From NCBI GenBank assembly GCA_033980235.1, contig CM067070.1, positions 6,415,544-6,479,543 on the forward strand: 64,000 nt of DNA. Reading direction: 5' to 3'. The position numbers were made by a program, and so were the translations under genes. Within the stretch, counting starts at the first letter, position 1. The number at the start of each line of letters is the position of its first letter. Under the pieces are notes generated by a model that saw only the letters and a program-made list of their open reading frames with translations, was not told the DNA's origin and searched no databases. Of the stretch, positions 31,698 through 44,246 are shown piece by piece. This DNA is from Diadema setosum (taxonomy: Eukaryota; Echinodermata; Echinoidea; Diadematoida; Diadematidae).

Positions 31698-32640
31698 TAC
31701 ATTTTAAAGTGGCTTGTTTTTGAAAATTTTGTATCAAGGAGAGACAACTAAGAAATAAAACAAACAAACAAACACATCTATATTCTTCTTTAGGTTGGTG
31801 GTGAAGCTTGGTATTCTAATGCAAGATCTGCTTGCTCTAGCTGCTTTAAAAATTTATATACTCTGTATATAGATTTTTTTTTTCTAAAAAAGACCCAACG
31901 ACATAAAGGTGTTGAAGGATCAACAGACCATCTGCTAAAATCTTGGTTCTCAGTACTTCAGTAGGGTAGTTTGCAATCAAATGAAGGTACATACTACATG
32001 TAGTTTGTTTGTTTGCATATTTTATTATAATTAGGCTCTATACAAATATAATTGTGGCTGTGGCTCAGCCAAACCTGAATAAAAAATCACATCATGACAT
32101 ATGTGCAAAATCTTAATTTGCTAATTCAAAAACTGAGAAAGTATTTCACTTTACCAAATTTGCAATAGACCGTGGAACTGACTGCTGATTCTTATACCCC
32201 TTTATACATTACACTATGTGGGTGTATGCAGTACAACCAAAAAGGAAACACACCTACTAAATTTACTTTTAATCAAGTATTTCATATGAAATATAATCAA
32301 GTTTACATGCAAACTAATTAAATGCAATAAATTTGCAAATTGATTAAAAAGATTCTACACCTAACAGTCACGGACCTGCTTCCATGGTTCCTTCCCATTT
32401 TTGAAGCCATACAATAGTAAAAAAAAAAAAACAGCTCAGTTACACATGGGATTTCCCTGTCGAGTAAAATTAAAAGCACACTCTGATGAACATTCAACTA
32501 TTCCCAGTTTATATCGTGTGTAGCATTATGTATTAAGAATGAAAACTTTCATGCACAGGTGCACACATGCTTTGTATGATACTTACTCACTGGGTGGCCC
32601 AGCTGAAGTAGTACAGTCAAAATTTGACAATTTTACCTTA
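31698..32640. other. No gene recognised
   Basis: AT-rich DNA; possible further 5' exons of the minus-strand zinc-finger gene were sought and not found. Confidence 0.4.
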
Positions 32641-32689
32641 AAAAAAAAAAAAATCCCCAGTGAGTCAAACATGGAAACTCCACCATGCC

Positions 32690-33060
32690 CCTTTTTAGGC
32701 GAAACCCTGTAAATGCGAATGCATGAACAACATGTTTGGGCTTTGCTATACTCAGTTTGAGCAGTGCACAAAAGCAAATGAATTTGACAGGTATTTTCTT
32801 CTCAGCTCCAATAATGGCAGTTTCCAAAACAACGTACGAGGTCTACTTGTACATGCCTGAAACATTTTGGAAAAATGAAAATGATCAACTGAAAGAAGTG
32901 TAGTTCAAGCAAAACTACTCAACCAATATCAGGAGTAAAATATAATTGTGTTACAAAACATACTTATGTTACACTTTCTGGAAAGAGCATACAGTACATA
33001 GAAACTTTGAAAGAGCATACAGTACATGGAAACTTTAAGGGGACACAAAATTGCCTCCTA
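32690..33060 (+). repeat. Long diverged direct repeat, copy 1
   Basis: Blocks such as AATGGCAGTTTCCAAAACAA, AAGCAAAACTACTCAAC and AAACTTTAAGGGGACACAAA recur in the same order at 33870-34190. A third, partial copy of the neighbouring blocks is at about 34990-35130. This indicates an old about 1.1 kb tandem duplication. Confidence 0.75.
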
Positions 33061-33091
33061 AGAATCAAGTGTCCACTTATTATATAAACTG

Positions 33092-33690
33092 AAAGGAATC
33101 ACACCTTAGGGAGACATTGTCTCCTTAATAATGTACAGTTCTTGACATGTGTATGATATTCCTAGATGACCCTTTGGGAGACAATGGGTTAAAGGGATGG
33201 TAAAGTATTGGTGGAGATGAGAATTGGGCTTTTAACTTTTTGCGAGATACCAATTACGAAAACACTTATGATAAAGTACAGAACATACCATTTAAGAGGA
33301 ATTCAAAGTTTATTTGATAAAAATCGGGTTTGGAATGACAGAAACATCCAAAAACAAAGTAACACGAAGTGATTGTAATAAAGTGTGGGTCCCACACTTT
33401 GTTAGAATCACTCTTTTGTGGATATATCTCAGCCATTTTAAAACCAATTTTCATCAAATAAAAGTTGGATTCCTCATGGAATCACATGCTCTTTCATATT
33501 TCATAAAAGGTTTCTCATCATCTCACAAAAAAATGTTAGAAACCTGAAATTAAATTTCAACAAAAACTATACGATCCCTTTAACCCATATTGTCTCCTAA
33601 AGGGTCATCTAGGAATATCATACACATGTCAAGAACTGTACGTTACAGTTACGTAGTAAGGAGACAATGTCTCCCTAAGGTGTGATTCCT
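33092..33690. mobile_element. GGAGACA-family palindrome with a MITE at its centre
   Basis: The arm 33092-33188 (AAAGGAATCACACC...GGAGACAATGGG) is mirrored by 33584-33690 (CCCATATTGTCTCC...GGTGTGATTCCTTT). Exactly at the centre sits the TTAA MITE at 33189-33583. Outer-arm sequences such as TTCTTGACATGTGTATGATA match across the two sides with few differences. Confidence 0.88.
33189..33583. mobile_element. Palindromic TTAA MITE (395 bp)
   Basis: TTAA at both ends (33189-33192, 33580-33583). The halves are imperfect inverted repeats around a central GTGTGGGTCCCACAC palindrome. Related copies lie at 17690-17947, 44847-45216 and 52948-53325. Confidence 0.9.
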
Positions 33691-33699
33691 TTGAGGCGT

Positions 33700-34310
33700 C
33701 TCCTATAGGTATGGGGGCAATTGCTATCAATGGTTATTGGACTAAAACTGTAAGCACAATACTCAATAAAAAAAATATTGATCTTGGTGTAAACTTTCTT
33801 CCATATGAAACACGCTACCTGATCAAGGACCAAAAACTTCCTCAGTAAAGCAAATATTGAAACACTATTGTGCCACTTTTGGGGGCCACCCTGTACAAGC
33901 TAGTACATATACAGCATAAGGCATGGGGTTATTATATGCTCATTGAGCAGTGCCAAAGGCAATGGCTTTGCCAAGTATTGTTTAACAGCTCAATGAATGG
34001 CAGTTTCCAAAACAATGTGCATGGCCTGCTCGTGTACACACCTGAAACTATTTAATGACAATGTTCCACTAAAAGAAGTGCAGAAGCAAAACTACTCAAC
34101 TAAATCAGGAGTAAAGCATATATGTTACATGGTTACCTGAAAGAGCTTATAGTAGGTAGACTAACTTTAAGGGGACACAAAATTGCCTTTCTATCATGTG
34201 TCCACTTATCATACAAACTCTTAACCCACATTGTCTTCCAAAGTGTCATCTAGGAATATTGAGATACACCTGTCAAGAACTGGAAGTTATCATCAAGGAG
34301 ACAATACTGC
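33700..34310 (+). repeat. Long diverged direct repeat, copy 2, with GGAGACA-family end
   Basis: Repeats the 32690-33060 block order and ends with AAGGGGACACAAAATTGCC and TGTCATCTAGGAATATTGAG at 34168-34262. Confidence 0.75.
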
Positions 34311-35865
34311 CCCAGTCACAAATAAACACGGATTCTCAAGGATCTACTCAGCCATCCTGGGATTATGCCACCAATGATGTGGGGAGTTGCGGGATACTTT
34401 ATTTGCCCTAGATGGAGCATCAACAAGAGTTGATGACTGTACACATGGTATCAACACAGCAACTACACCCGGATAAGGATGGCCGACTATCTATCTTTAT
34501 CACTAATTACCTTCTTTATCTGAAAAAGTGAGCTGATTTTGGATGTTCATCAATCATCTTCTTGTTCTTTTCATGTATGGACCGTGTAGATTTGTTTCAA
34601 TGTGATGGTCTGTGTAGTTGCTGTGTATGTGGCTGCCAAGTAGGCTGCCTTGATGATTCATTATAGTGACTGTCCTTGGACTGCCAAGGATACACACAGT
34701 GCCTACACGATCTTTCCAGGCAGTCACATGGAAACTACATACAGTACAGCAACTACATATAATGGCAGCCACACGGACCATCCTGGATTGCTCTGCCAAC
34801 ATGGCAGTCCCTGGATGACGCCAGATGTTTTTGACCTCCCGGATGTCTCCCGACCTACACAGACCTACACAGACCTAGAAGGATGCCCAAGGCGTCAAAA
34901 TGGATCTCTCCGCGGATCAACGTGGATCGATCCAGGGTAATCCAGCATATGTCTATGTGACTGGGGCTTTGTGATTCCTTTTAGGCATACACCTCCTGAA
35001 GGTATTGATGGGGGTACATCAGTGGTTATTCCACTAAAAGTATAGAAGCAAACTACTCAGCAAAAATTGATGATCTTGGCAACATTTTCTTCAGTATGAA
35101 ATACACTACCTGATGAAACCTTTCGAGATGAAAAAAAAGATAATAAAATCCCCTGTGAATGAAATATTGAAACTCCACTGCTCGATTTGTTTTTGTTTTT
35201 TTGTTTTTTTGTCAAACTATATGTGTGCATGTGAACAGCATACTGTACTATGTATGGGTTGTCATGATTTTTAAGATCTGTTTATATAACTTAGATTCAA
35301 ATAAAGAACACAAGATAAGAGCAAAGGGATATTTGTAAAGGGGGTAGGACTCATGTGGGAGGGGTGAAGGGGCTGGTGTGAGATTGCCACCATACGGAAT
35401 GCTTCGTAAATGGGTTTCATACAGTCTAATACTCAGAACCAAGGTTTTTAATCTTGAAAACTACTTTTTACTCTTTGAACCCTGCTATCCTTACACGAAA
35501 AGGTACTGTACGTGTCACTAGCCCAACCAGACGCCGTGCTCCGCACGCGTTTTTACAGCAACTGGGCTGTATATAGTTAGTGTGCCACAAGAGTCACACA
35601 TTAGTGTTCCGCGATCGAGACATGTAGGATTTAGCCACATGCTACAAGGGAAACAGCAGGTAGCGTTATTCATATTATATATTGATCCATGTATAGTCTA
35701 CGGATTTCATGCTGATCAGTCTTTACTCAACTCAAGCACAATGATTTCTTCAAAACATCAAACAAGTAAAACAAAGAGTAAAAACGCCGAAGAATGCTGT
35801 TTGCAAGTTATGCCTTAAAAAGAATCTGAGATATATCTCCAAGACTTTACATATGTACATTATGT
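34311..35865. other. No gene recognised
   Basis: A partial third copy of the duplicated block lies at about 34990-35130. Near 34850-34880 an ACAGACCTAC decamer is repeated. No coding evidence. Confidence 0.45.
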
Positions 35866-35869
35866 ACTT
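35866..35869 (+). other. Target-site duplication, left (ACTT)
   Basis: ACTT directly precedes the TG of the left LTR and is repeated after the CA of the right LTR (40468-40471). If the LTR is taken to start one base later the duplication is five bases, ACTTT. Confidence 0.8.
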
Positions 35870-36640
35870 TGTAGCAGCACAATGAGTCACACTTTCATTT
35901 TCTCGCACTACTAAGAACTGTTTTCGTCCACTCGCCGACCATATCCGCTAGTGGTCACTCTACGGTGCTAATATAAAGCACATTTTTACGACTGCTCTGG
36001 CCCGGCCTCTGTATCGCGAGCACTCATATATCATCTGTCCGAACATTCCTCACGAACAACGTAGGGTACTTCACCTCCTGTCACTCCTACGGTCACTATG
36101 ACAATGCGAGATGGACATCCTTTCCAACCAATCTCCTTCTTTCTTCGCTCCACTTCTCGAAGAAGTTTCACATGCATGTTACAACTCTCCATTCACAAAA
36201 TTCAACTTTTCACGCACACTACACTTCTTGACCAGCTTTCAACGTGAAAGCACGGAAACTTCAAGTTGTCAACTCGCCAAACTTCACCATCAAACATCAG
36301 ACTAGCGAACTTCTCTCTCTCTCTCTCTCTCAATCTGTATATTTCCCTTTCCATTATAAGTTCGCCTTCTCGTGGACCATTCAGCATTGTGCTATTTCAT
36401 CATTGTGCTACTTCAGGGAATCATATTTTTTGTGTTGCGTTATGTTTTTGTGTATTTACCAAACGGGAGAAGTGCAATAACTGAACTTTCAATTATTAGA
36501 GGCCCATTTCCTGCAACATCACCGACTCCAGGCGCCACTCAGCAACACGGGAGATATTGTGTGTTTAAATCAACGAATGGTGAGTAGAAGGATATATTCT
36601 CTACGCTCTATTAACTATATCCTACTACGAAATCCCTTCA
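35870..36640 (+). repeat. 5' LTR of Ty3/gypsy element
   Basis: Starts TGTAGCAGCACAATGAGTCA and ends GAAATCCCTTCA, 771 bp. It is about 95% identical by eye to the 3' LTR (39707-40467) with several short indels (for example GTAGAAGGATA against GTAGGATA near the end). It contains a CT dinucleotide run (36312-36331) and a TATAAGTT box-like sequence (about 36355). The divergence shows the insertion is not recent. Confidence 0.93.
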
Positions 36641-36641
36641 C

Positions 36642-36659
36642 TGGTGACCCCGACGTGAT
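36642..36659 (+). promoter_or_regulatory. Primer-binding site, tRNA-Trp type
   Basis: TGGTGACCCCGACGTGAT lies two bases after the LTR. It is complementary to the 3' end of metazoan tRNA-Trp (including CCA) as I remember it. It would prime minus-strand DNA synthesis. Confidence 0.8.
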
Positions 36660-36680
36660 CTAATTCATCTCCCCGCCACA

Positions 36681-37938
36681 ATGACCGACCCCTCGCAAGT
36701 GCCTGTTGAGCCCATTCAGCCCCCGATTGATGACGCGACTTCGAAACCATCCACTGACATCGCTGTCGATAATGCCGCCGTAGCAAACATAAAGCTGCCG
36801 CCCTACTGGCCACAATTTAAGACCCGCTGGTGTGGTTCGCGCAGGTTGAGGCCCAATTCACAACTCGCCGCATTACCAAGGAAGACTCAAAATATGCCTA
36901 CGTGGTTTCTTCCCTTTTCTTTTCACATTGAGACTCGAGGTGCCCCCGTCTCCGCTCGACCACGCTGTCTCGCATCCGACCGCCTCAAAGCACCTAGAGA
37001 GGAATTTAGCCACATGCTCGAGCTCGGCATCGTCACGCAATTGAAAAGCAACTGGTCTTCGCCCCTCCACATGGTGCCGAAAAAGACCGCCGGCGACTGG
37101 CGACTGTGTGGCGAATTACCGTGCCCTCAACTGACATACAGTCCCCGATCGTCACCCCATCCCCCACCTACAAGACTTATTGCAGCAAATCTCAATGGCA
37201 TAACAATATTTTCTAAACTCGACCTCGTTCAGGCGTACCATCAAATTCCTGTTCATCTCGCTGACGTTCACAAGACCGCCATCACCACGCCTTTCAGTCT
37301 ATATGCCCGCATGCCTTTTGGACTACGCAACGCAGCGCAGACTTTTCAACGCTTCACGGACGAAATACTGCGAGGACTTCCATTTCCTACGCGTACATGG
37401 ACGACGTCCTTGTAGCAAGCTGCTCACTCGACGAACACGAAAAACACCTCAACACTGTGTTTTCAAGCTTTGCCGAGTATGGCATTGTCATCAACCCAGC
37501 CAAATGTCAACTCGGCATGCCATCCCTCCACTTCATCAGTCACGTTGTCGACCACCACAGCATCTCTCCTCTGCCAGACAGATCCAGGCAATTCAAGACC
37601 TACCAGCCCCTACTTTACTTCGTAAGCTGCGAGAATTTCTGGGTCTCGTCAACTTCTACCGGAGATTTCTCCCTCGATGCGCTGATTTGATGCAACCACT
37701 CACCGACAAGCTGAAAAATGCTACACGGAAAAATCAGCCCATCTCACTCAACGACGACAAACTCTCCTCATTCAATGCAGTGAAAGCAGCGCTATCACAA
37801 GCCACCATGCTTGTTCACCCAAAGATGGAGGCACCCCTTTGTCTCCTCACAGACGCGTCGGACATTGTTGATGTCGGTGGTGTACTCCAGCAATGCATCG
37901 ACGGTACTTGGCAACCTCTCATGTTTTTCTCTGAATGA
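36681..37938 (+). pseudogene. gag start fused to reverse transcriptase and RNase H start (broken)
   Basis: The ATG at 36681 opens a Pro-rich leader of gag type. Within about 80 codons it passes into the reverse-transcriptase region ('FSHMLELGIV', 'WSSPLHMVPKK', 'FSKLDLVQAYHQIPV', 'MPFGLRNAAQTFQR'). The catalytic YMDD box is present near 37395 but in another frame. Later thumb and connection parts ('FLGLVNFYRRFLP') and the RNase H start ('LLTDAS', 37840s) follow in a third frame. At least three frame changes occur, and a TGA at 37936 interrupts RNase H. A deletion between gag and RT removed the rest of gag and protease. Confidence 0.9.
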
Positions 37939-38268
37939 CTACAGCCAGCTGAAACTCGCTACAGTACGTTTGGACGAGAGCTGCTCGCCGTCTACCTGTG
38001 CATCAAACACTTTCATCACATGCTCGAGGGAAGACAATTCATTGTGTACAATGACCACAAGCCTCTCACTCACTCTCTCCACGGCTGTCCCGACAGATAC
38101 TCGCCACGGGAAATTCGTCAACTCGACTTCGTTTCCCAGGTCACCACCGACATCCACCACATCTCAGGCAAACGCAACACAGCTGATGACGTACTCTCTC
38201 GAGCTTTCATCAACACTGTACGCACTACCCCCATCGACTTCGACGTCACTGCACTCGCCCAAGATTAG
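37939..38268 (+). pseudogene. RNase H, C-terminal part
   Basis: After the nonsense codon the same frame continues with 'LQPAETRY', 'FGRELLAVY', 'VYNDHKPLTHSL' and 'HHISGKRNTADDVLSR'. These are the standard blocks of gypsy RNase H, including the catalytic E and D positions. It ends at a TAG at about 38266. Confidence 0.9.
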
Positions 38269-39567
38269 GATGAGGATCGAAATCAAACTACTAACAAATG
38301 ACACTTCAATCAAACTCTCACCAATGCCATACCCTTCATCAGACCGCACAATATTACGTGATTTGTCAACTGGATTTCCTTGTCCATACAGCCCAGCCCC
38401 TCATCGCAAGGCGATCTTTCACTCCCTTCATCAACTCTCTCATCCAGGAGTAAGGGCAACGCAGAAACTGGTCACTGACAGATTTGTTTGCAATGGCATC
38501 AATCGTGACGTTCATTCACGGGCCGAAACATGTCTACAGTGCGAACGCAGCAAAATTCATCACCACAACAAAGCACCCCTCGGCACCTTCTCATCGCCCG
38601 ATGCACGATTTGACCACGTTCACATCGACATCGTCGGCCCACTCCCTCCATCAAACGGTCATACATACCTCCTCACATGTGTCGATCGATTCACACTCGA
38701 TGGCCAGAAGCCTTCCCCATGAGCGACATCACAGCCGAAAGAGTCGCACGAGTCCTCGTCACTCACTGGGTCACACGATTTGGCGCACCATCGACCATCA
38801 CAACAGACAGAGGTCGTCAATTTGAATCCAATCTCTTCAACGATCTCACTGCCCTACTCTGATCCACTCGCATTCGCACAACGGCATACCATCCGACATC
38901 GAATGGCCTTGTCGAACGCCTACATCGTCAACTCAAAGCCTCTCTCATGGCACACGATGACGCCAAATGGACCGAGACACTACCACTCGTTCTCCTTCGC
39001 ATTCGGACCGCAGTGAAGACAGACATAATTATGCTGCTCAGCTGCAGAGCTTGTCTATGGGACAACGTTATGACTCCCAGGCCAGTGCATCACCAAGCAT
39101 GAACAGACCACAACAGACATCGACCCTTCCAACTACGTCCAACGTCTACGTAAGTTCATGCAGGACATACACCCGCCATCAACACGCACTCAAAACAAAT
39201 CGATATTCATACACAACGACCTCAGAAAACCACTACAACACCCATACAGAGGTCCCTTTCCGGTCATTCGGCGTGCTGACAAGTTTTCGTGATCGATTAC
39301 CACGGCAAACACGACACCGTCAGCATCGACCGCTTGAAACCAACATTCATAGAAACGGACATCATTCCCGAGCCATTGCCTCGCACCACACGACCACCTG
39401 TGACTACAAACACTCAACGCATGACACAACCTGCCACGCCCCCTTCCATCCCACCTCGCACCCCCACCTTGCACTCCAACCAAAGGACCACAGAAATCAA
39501 GAAAACACGTTCCGGTTGTCACATGCGATTCCCCGCAAAATACGTTGACTACTATAACAACAGTTGA
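38269..39567 (+). pseudogene. Integrase (broken) with C-terminal domain
   Basis: The HHCC zinc-binding region ('HPGVRATQKLV', 'CLQCERSK') and first catalytic Asp ('HIDIVGPLP') lie in the frame ending 38722. The second Asp ('[10 protein letters not shown]') lies in the frame from 38677, which has a TGA near 38861. The Glu ('SNGLVERLHRQLK') follows in the same frame. The C-terminal 'DRLKPTF' segment and Pro-rich tail with 'FPAKYVDYY' end at 39567. At least two frame changes. The D,D,E residues are all present but split between frames. Confidence 0.9.
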
Positions 39568-39689
39568 AGAGACATTTTTGTTTCTTACGGATCCAGCTTG
39601 TTGTTTTCTACGTCATTTAACATAGTATTTTGTTCCCTACTCTATTTTTTTACACTCATTGATTGCACCTGCATCTCATTTCGCAGCAA

Positions 39690-39705
39690 TGTAGGGGGAG
39701 CTACT
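39690..39705 (+). promoter_or_regulatory. Polypurine tract
   Basis: TGTAGGGGGAG followed by CTACT precedes the 3' LTR. It would prime plus-strand DNA. The five pyrimidine-containing bases between the tract and the LTR are slightly unusual. Confidence 0.65.
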
Positions 39706-39706
39706 T

Positions 39707-40467
39707 GTAGCAGCACAATGAGTCACACTTTCATTTTCTCGCACTACTAAGAATTGTTTTAGTCCACTCGCTGACCATATCCGCTAGTGGTCACTCTATG
39801 GTGTAATACAAGCACATTTTTACGACTGCTCTGGCCCTCTGTATCGGGAGCACTCATATATCATCAGTCCGAACATTCCTCACGAACAATGTACAGTATC
39901 TCCACCTCCTGTCACTCCTACAATCACCATGACAACGCGAGATGGACTTCCTTTCCAACCAATCTCCTTCTTTCTTCGCTCCACTTCTCGAAGAAGTTTC
40001 GCACACATGTTACAACTCTCCATTCACAAAATTCAATTTTTCACGCACACTACACTTCTTGACCAGCTTTCAAAATGAAAGCACGGAAATGACAAGTTGT
40101 CAACTCACCAAACTTCATCATCAAACACCGGACTAGCGAACTTCTCTCTCTCTCTCTCTCTCAATCTGTATATTTCCCTTTCCATTATAAGTTCGCCTTC
40201 TCGTGGACCATTCAACATTGTGCTATTTCATCATTGTGCTACTTCAGGGAATCATATGTTTGTGTCGCGTTATGTTTTTGTGTATATACCAAGCGGGAGA
40301 AGTGCAATAACTGAACTTTCAATTATTGGAGGCCCATTTCCTGCAACATCACCGACTCCAGGCGCCGCTCAGCAACACGGGAGATATTGTGTGTTATATA
40401 ATCAACGAATGGTGAGTAGGATATATTCTCTATGCTCTATCAACTATTCTACTATGAAATCCCTTCA
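39707..40467 (+). repeat. 3' LTR of Ty3/gypsy element
   Basis: TGTAGCAGCAC...CCCTTCA, 761 bp, matching the 5' LTR with about 5% substitutions and small indels. Followed by ACTT. Confidence 0.93.
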
Positions 40468-40471
40468 ACTT
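40468..40471 (+). other. Target-site duplication, right (ACTT)
   Basis: Matches 35866-35869, confirming the element borders. Confidence 0.8.
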
Positions 40472-43400
40472 TACTATCATAATTTTGATACTCAGATGAT
40501 ATCAGCCAATTACATCTTCACTGAAATAACGTGCAGCACCTGTGATATAGAATTCATTAAAATTTATGAAACTGTAACATGAGTCACCCTGGAATATGGC
40601 TGTAAAGCATTTCAAGGTAAAGTAAAATATGACGAGTGTAGAGCCTTGTTCAACACAGGTACATATTAGTAATGTACAATGGAGTTGCCATGCCCCCCTT
40701 TTGTGCCTACTGGACAGATATATGAATTTTCATTAAATGTTTTCATAAGTCTACTTGACAAGTGTGAAAGGATTTTCATTGCCTTATCTATTCTACTGGT
40801 TGTCATGACAACTGGAAAAGGCAATACAATTAATCATGATATCAAGTTGTCTGCAATGAGATTCTATGAAAATGCAACTATTTTAAATTTTGAAGTACAT
40901 GTACATGAGCAAAAACTCTGGGAGTAGCAACCATTTCATTGTGCGGGGGGGGGGGGGGACATATGCATTTTGATTCATAAAGCAAAGGGGTATTCATATT
41001 AGATTACTAGTATTAAAGTGGTTGTTAATTTCCAGTATGAACTACAATGTAAGAAGCCATTGTATGCTTCATATAACAGGAAATCTGGTTTCTAGAAACT
41101 AAATAATTAATGGTCTGATAGTCTGTCATACGTTGCTCATAAATATCAGACAATATTTTTACAACCTCGACACAGATCACTACGCCAACTGTTGGAAACA
41201 GCAATCGAGATGGCTGTCTTCCAAAATTCCATCATAAAATATGTGGAGGACTTGTAGCATTCTGTGTCAATGCATCATGAATGAATTCATAACTTCGGTA
41301 TTACTGAGTAAAATAATAATCTACATACCGTGTACTGAACAGGCAAAGAAAAGGTCGTCCCTGGAAAGGAGCAATCTTTACTCTGCAGTTGCTCTCCCTT
41401 TGATTACTGTGGTTCACAAGTCATCCAAGCCTTAAGGGACATCCAGGAACAGGCTGTGGAGTAGCATCCACTCTAACCAGATAATAAATGAAGTATAAGA
41501 TCATTCATTTGAGAATTTGAATGACAAGTGCAGCAGATCTCAAAACATGCCATGATCAATTTAATCCATTTGGAGATCAAAATGAGAAAATGTCAGGTCA
41601 TGATTCCATAACACTCAAGATTAGATTCGTTTTAAAAAAAGAAAAAGAAAATGAAAGGTTGTCATTACCAAATTCCATCTTCAAAAAAAATCTGTTTTTT
41701 TTTTCCGATGTGTCATTCAATTCCATGCCAAATGTATGATATCTTTTTGATCAATAAGTTACAGAACTGTGTTCATTATAAATTTGCACTCTATGAATAT
41801 CTCAATGTCTTAATTAACAATGTATTCATTTTAACCCATTGAAGTCTTGATTATACTCAGGCAGGTGTCTGTGGAAAGGCGTGTTGCAGCACAATCAGCC
41901 CGCCCTCAGCAGGTTAATTTGGCTCGGTGGAACAGCCAAAACAAGTAAATAAGTATCATACAATACGTATACCATTATTTGTCTCGAAGGGCAGATTTGT
42001 GAAATTACATTAATTTGTTATATAAATCCTCATGGATAGATTGACAAGAAAAATGAAATATGAAATTGACATTTAGTGATGACAATGCAGTCATAATGTA
42101 TACTGATCCTCAGAAAAGGATGGCACAGTACACCTCTGAAATCAAAACCTGCTTAAAAATAGAGAAGCATTTTTCATTGAATTTGAATGAATTTGCAAAA
42201 AATCTGCATAGAATTGCAAAATTTGGAAGAACATACACATTTAGCCCTATCAGACAAAACAAACAAAATCACTGTCCAATGTAAAAAAAGAAGTAGCATT
42301 TTTTTTTTGTAAATTATGGAAAATAATTGCATAAAAAATTTGCATAGATAATGATTTTCTAAAATATATGTAGCACTTTTATAGTCCCCTTCAGCCTTGT
42401 CAGATTAAACAGAATCCTAATCTGACGTTAAAAAAAGGGGGAGAAGTATAATTATTTGTTTGTTAATTTTGAATAAATTTGCAAAATTAATGAATTTCAA
42501 AACACTCCTCCAGCCTGAGACAAAAAGAATCAAAATCGGCAAACAACTGACATCTATAAGATGACTTCGAAAAGATGAAAAGCAAACTGATTCTTGTACA
42601 AAGGATATCACGTAACATGAGTAATGTGACATTGCAAGCTTGACTGAATGATGAGCAATTATAAATGGCCTTAGGAAAAATTTCATTTACGCACTAAAAG
42701 CATTTGGCTTGAGGCCAACTGAGATCACAGTACAATTGTATATTAAAGATTCTTTTGGGTACGATTCACTACTTGCCTCTTTAATAAATACAATGTAGTT
42801 TACATTAATCTTCACCATTTGAGTTTGCTGTTCGCATTGGCCTACAGACACCTAAGCCACTGTAGGCTACACAATTCCAATCACATAACCAGCAACAATT
42901 TTCTGTCTGATTAAACAAGCCACATGCAAATCTGTCACAAAGAGATTATAAAGATTAATTTTCATCCCCTTGTTCATATCATTTCATTTATCCCCACCCT
43001 GCCCTACCACCTACTCCCAACCTACCATATGGCTGCATCGATCCCCATACGGCCCAAATAATGTTGTTTTTCTGTGTTGAAGACAACATGCTATTAAATT
43101 CCCTCGTATCTGACGGGGGAGGGTGGTGAGGTGAACGTGTGGATAGGTGAGGAGCACTTGACTGCATTATTAGAAATTATTGATTAAAACGATGAGTGAA
43201 ATTATGTGAAAATTTTAGGAGGCATTGATATGAAAACATTTTTTTATACGACCAAAAGAAAAACATAGTAGGACTGTACGCAAATGATATCTGACACATT
43301 TTACAAAAGTTACTAATGCTAACTCATTCATAAAATTACTTCTGTACATAGTGCAATCTGATCAGCATGGCTGGAAATTCATGAACAAAAACGACACTTT

Positions 43401-44133
43401 TATTGTGGTGTACAATATACACTAGTATACAATAGTGCTCACCTTTTTCTATGCACAAGGTAGTGTTAATACTTTGCATCAAATTTTTAGTTAAAACAAG
43501 GTAAAAATGTGGGTCTGATGCACATGCATCAAATTCTGAATAGTAAGTAACATGGAGATGGCACACTTGTGTTATCCCACTGTTATAAACAGACCCAAAT
43601 TCACAAACTATGAAAAGGTTTAAATCTATTGCTCTCAGCTGGGCTTACCACAATTTTTTCCCTTTCCTAGAAAAGAAGAACCAAAAGACGCTATGTAAAT
43701 TTCCTTCTCCCTTCTGTCTCCTTCTCTTCCTGAAATCAATTCTCTAGGATACTGAAGCATGGAGGTTCCTGGTGGAACATCTTTGGTGGTGATTATAACC
43801 TCTCCCTGTTTAATGAAGTTTGAAGTGAGATAGTTAGAGCATTTAAGGATGATGTATTCTTGTCACAAATGTGAAGGAGGGGTAACAGAGCCACTTTTGC
43901 ACTAAGAATGGAAAATAAGTATACAAAAATTAGGCATCAACCACAAAGTTTTGGGTAATTCACAATTGTTTCTATCATATTTCTGTTTCCTAAAATGCAA
44001 TTTGTTGGTGATGGTACATTCATGATTTGAAATGACCAACAAGTTCAGTTATACCATGCCTATAAATACATTCTGTACACGAGAAAGATCTTTGAAAATA
44101 TGAAAAAAGATAACGAAATAAAAATATCTACAC
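40472..44133. other. No gene recognised
   Basis: About 3.7 kb of AT-rich DNA with a poly-G run (40944-40959). Frames at 40679-40927, 41241-41435 and 42060-42284 have no recognisable domain or good splice pair. Confidence 0.45.
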
Positions 44134-44246
44134 CTTTCAACTCTGAGATCCACTCCTTGCCAACCCAGGATGGATCTCGGCAGTCTCTGATGAACCCCCG
44201 AGCAGTTTCCTCTGGATCATCTCATCGAGCAGCTTCTTGTTTGCAT
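44134..44246 (-). CDS. Candidate exon, unknown product, frame uncertain
   Basis: On the minus strand an acceptor (TTTTCTGTAG at 44247) and a donor (AAAG|GTGTAG at 44133) enclose 113 bp of higher-GC, protein-like sequence. One frame reads 'DDPEETARGF' and 'DPSWVGKEWISELK' and is open to the donor but carries a TGA near its start. Another frame reads 'KLLDEMIQRKLLGG' and ends in TGA before the donor, so it would suit a last exon. Both look plausible; neither was recognised. It may be a pseudo-exon. Confidence 0.35.

Larger units (their letters stand above)
35870..40467 (+). mobile_element. Degenerate Ty3/gypsy LTR retrotransposon, internally deleted
   Basis: The element is 4.6 kb with two LTRs, a four- to five-base target duplication, a tRNA-type primer-binding site and a purine tract. 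The internal part is only about 3.07 kb. It holds a short gag start fused directly to mid reverse transcriptase, then RNase H and integrase, in that Ty3/gypsy order. Gag is mostly missing, protease is missing, and several frameshifts and nonsense codons split pol. It cannot encode its own proteins. Confidence 0.95.

Noticed and set aside
38484..38825. Additional overlapping ORFs in the integrase region
   Set aside because: Out-of-frame shadows of the broken pol; His/Ser-rich and without motif content.
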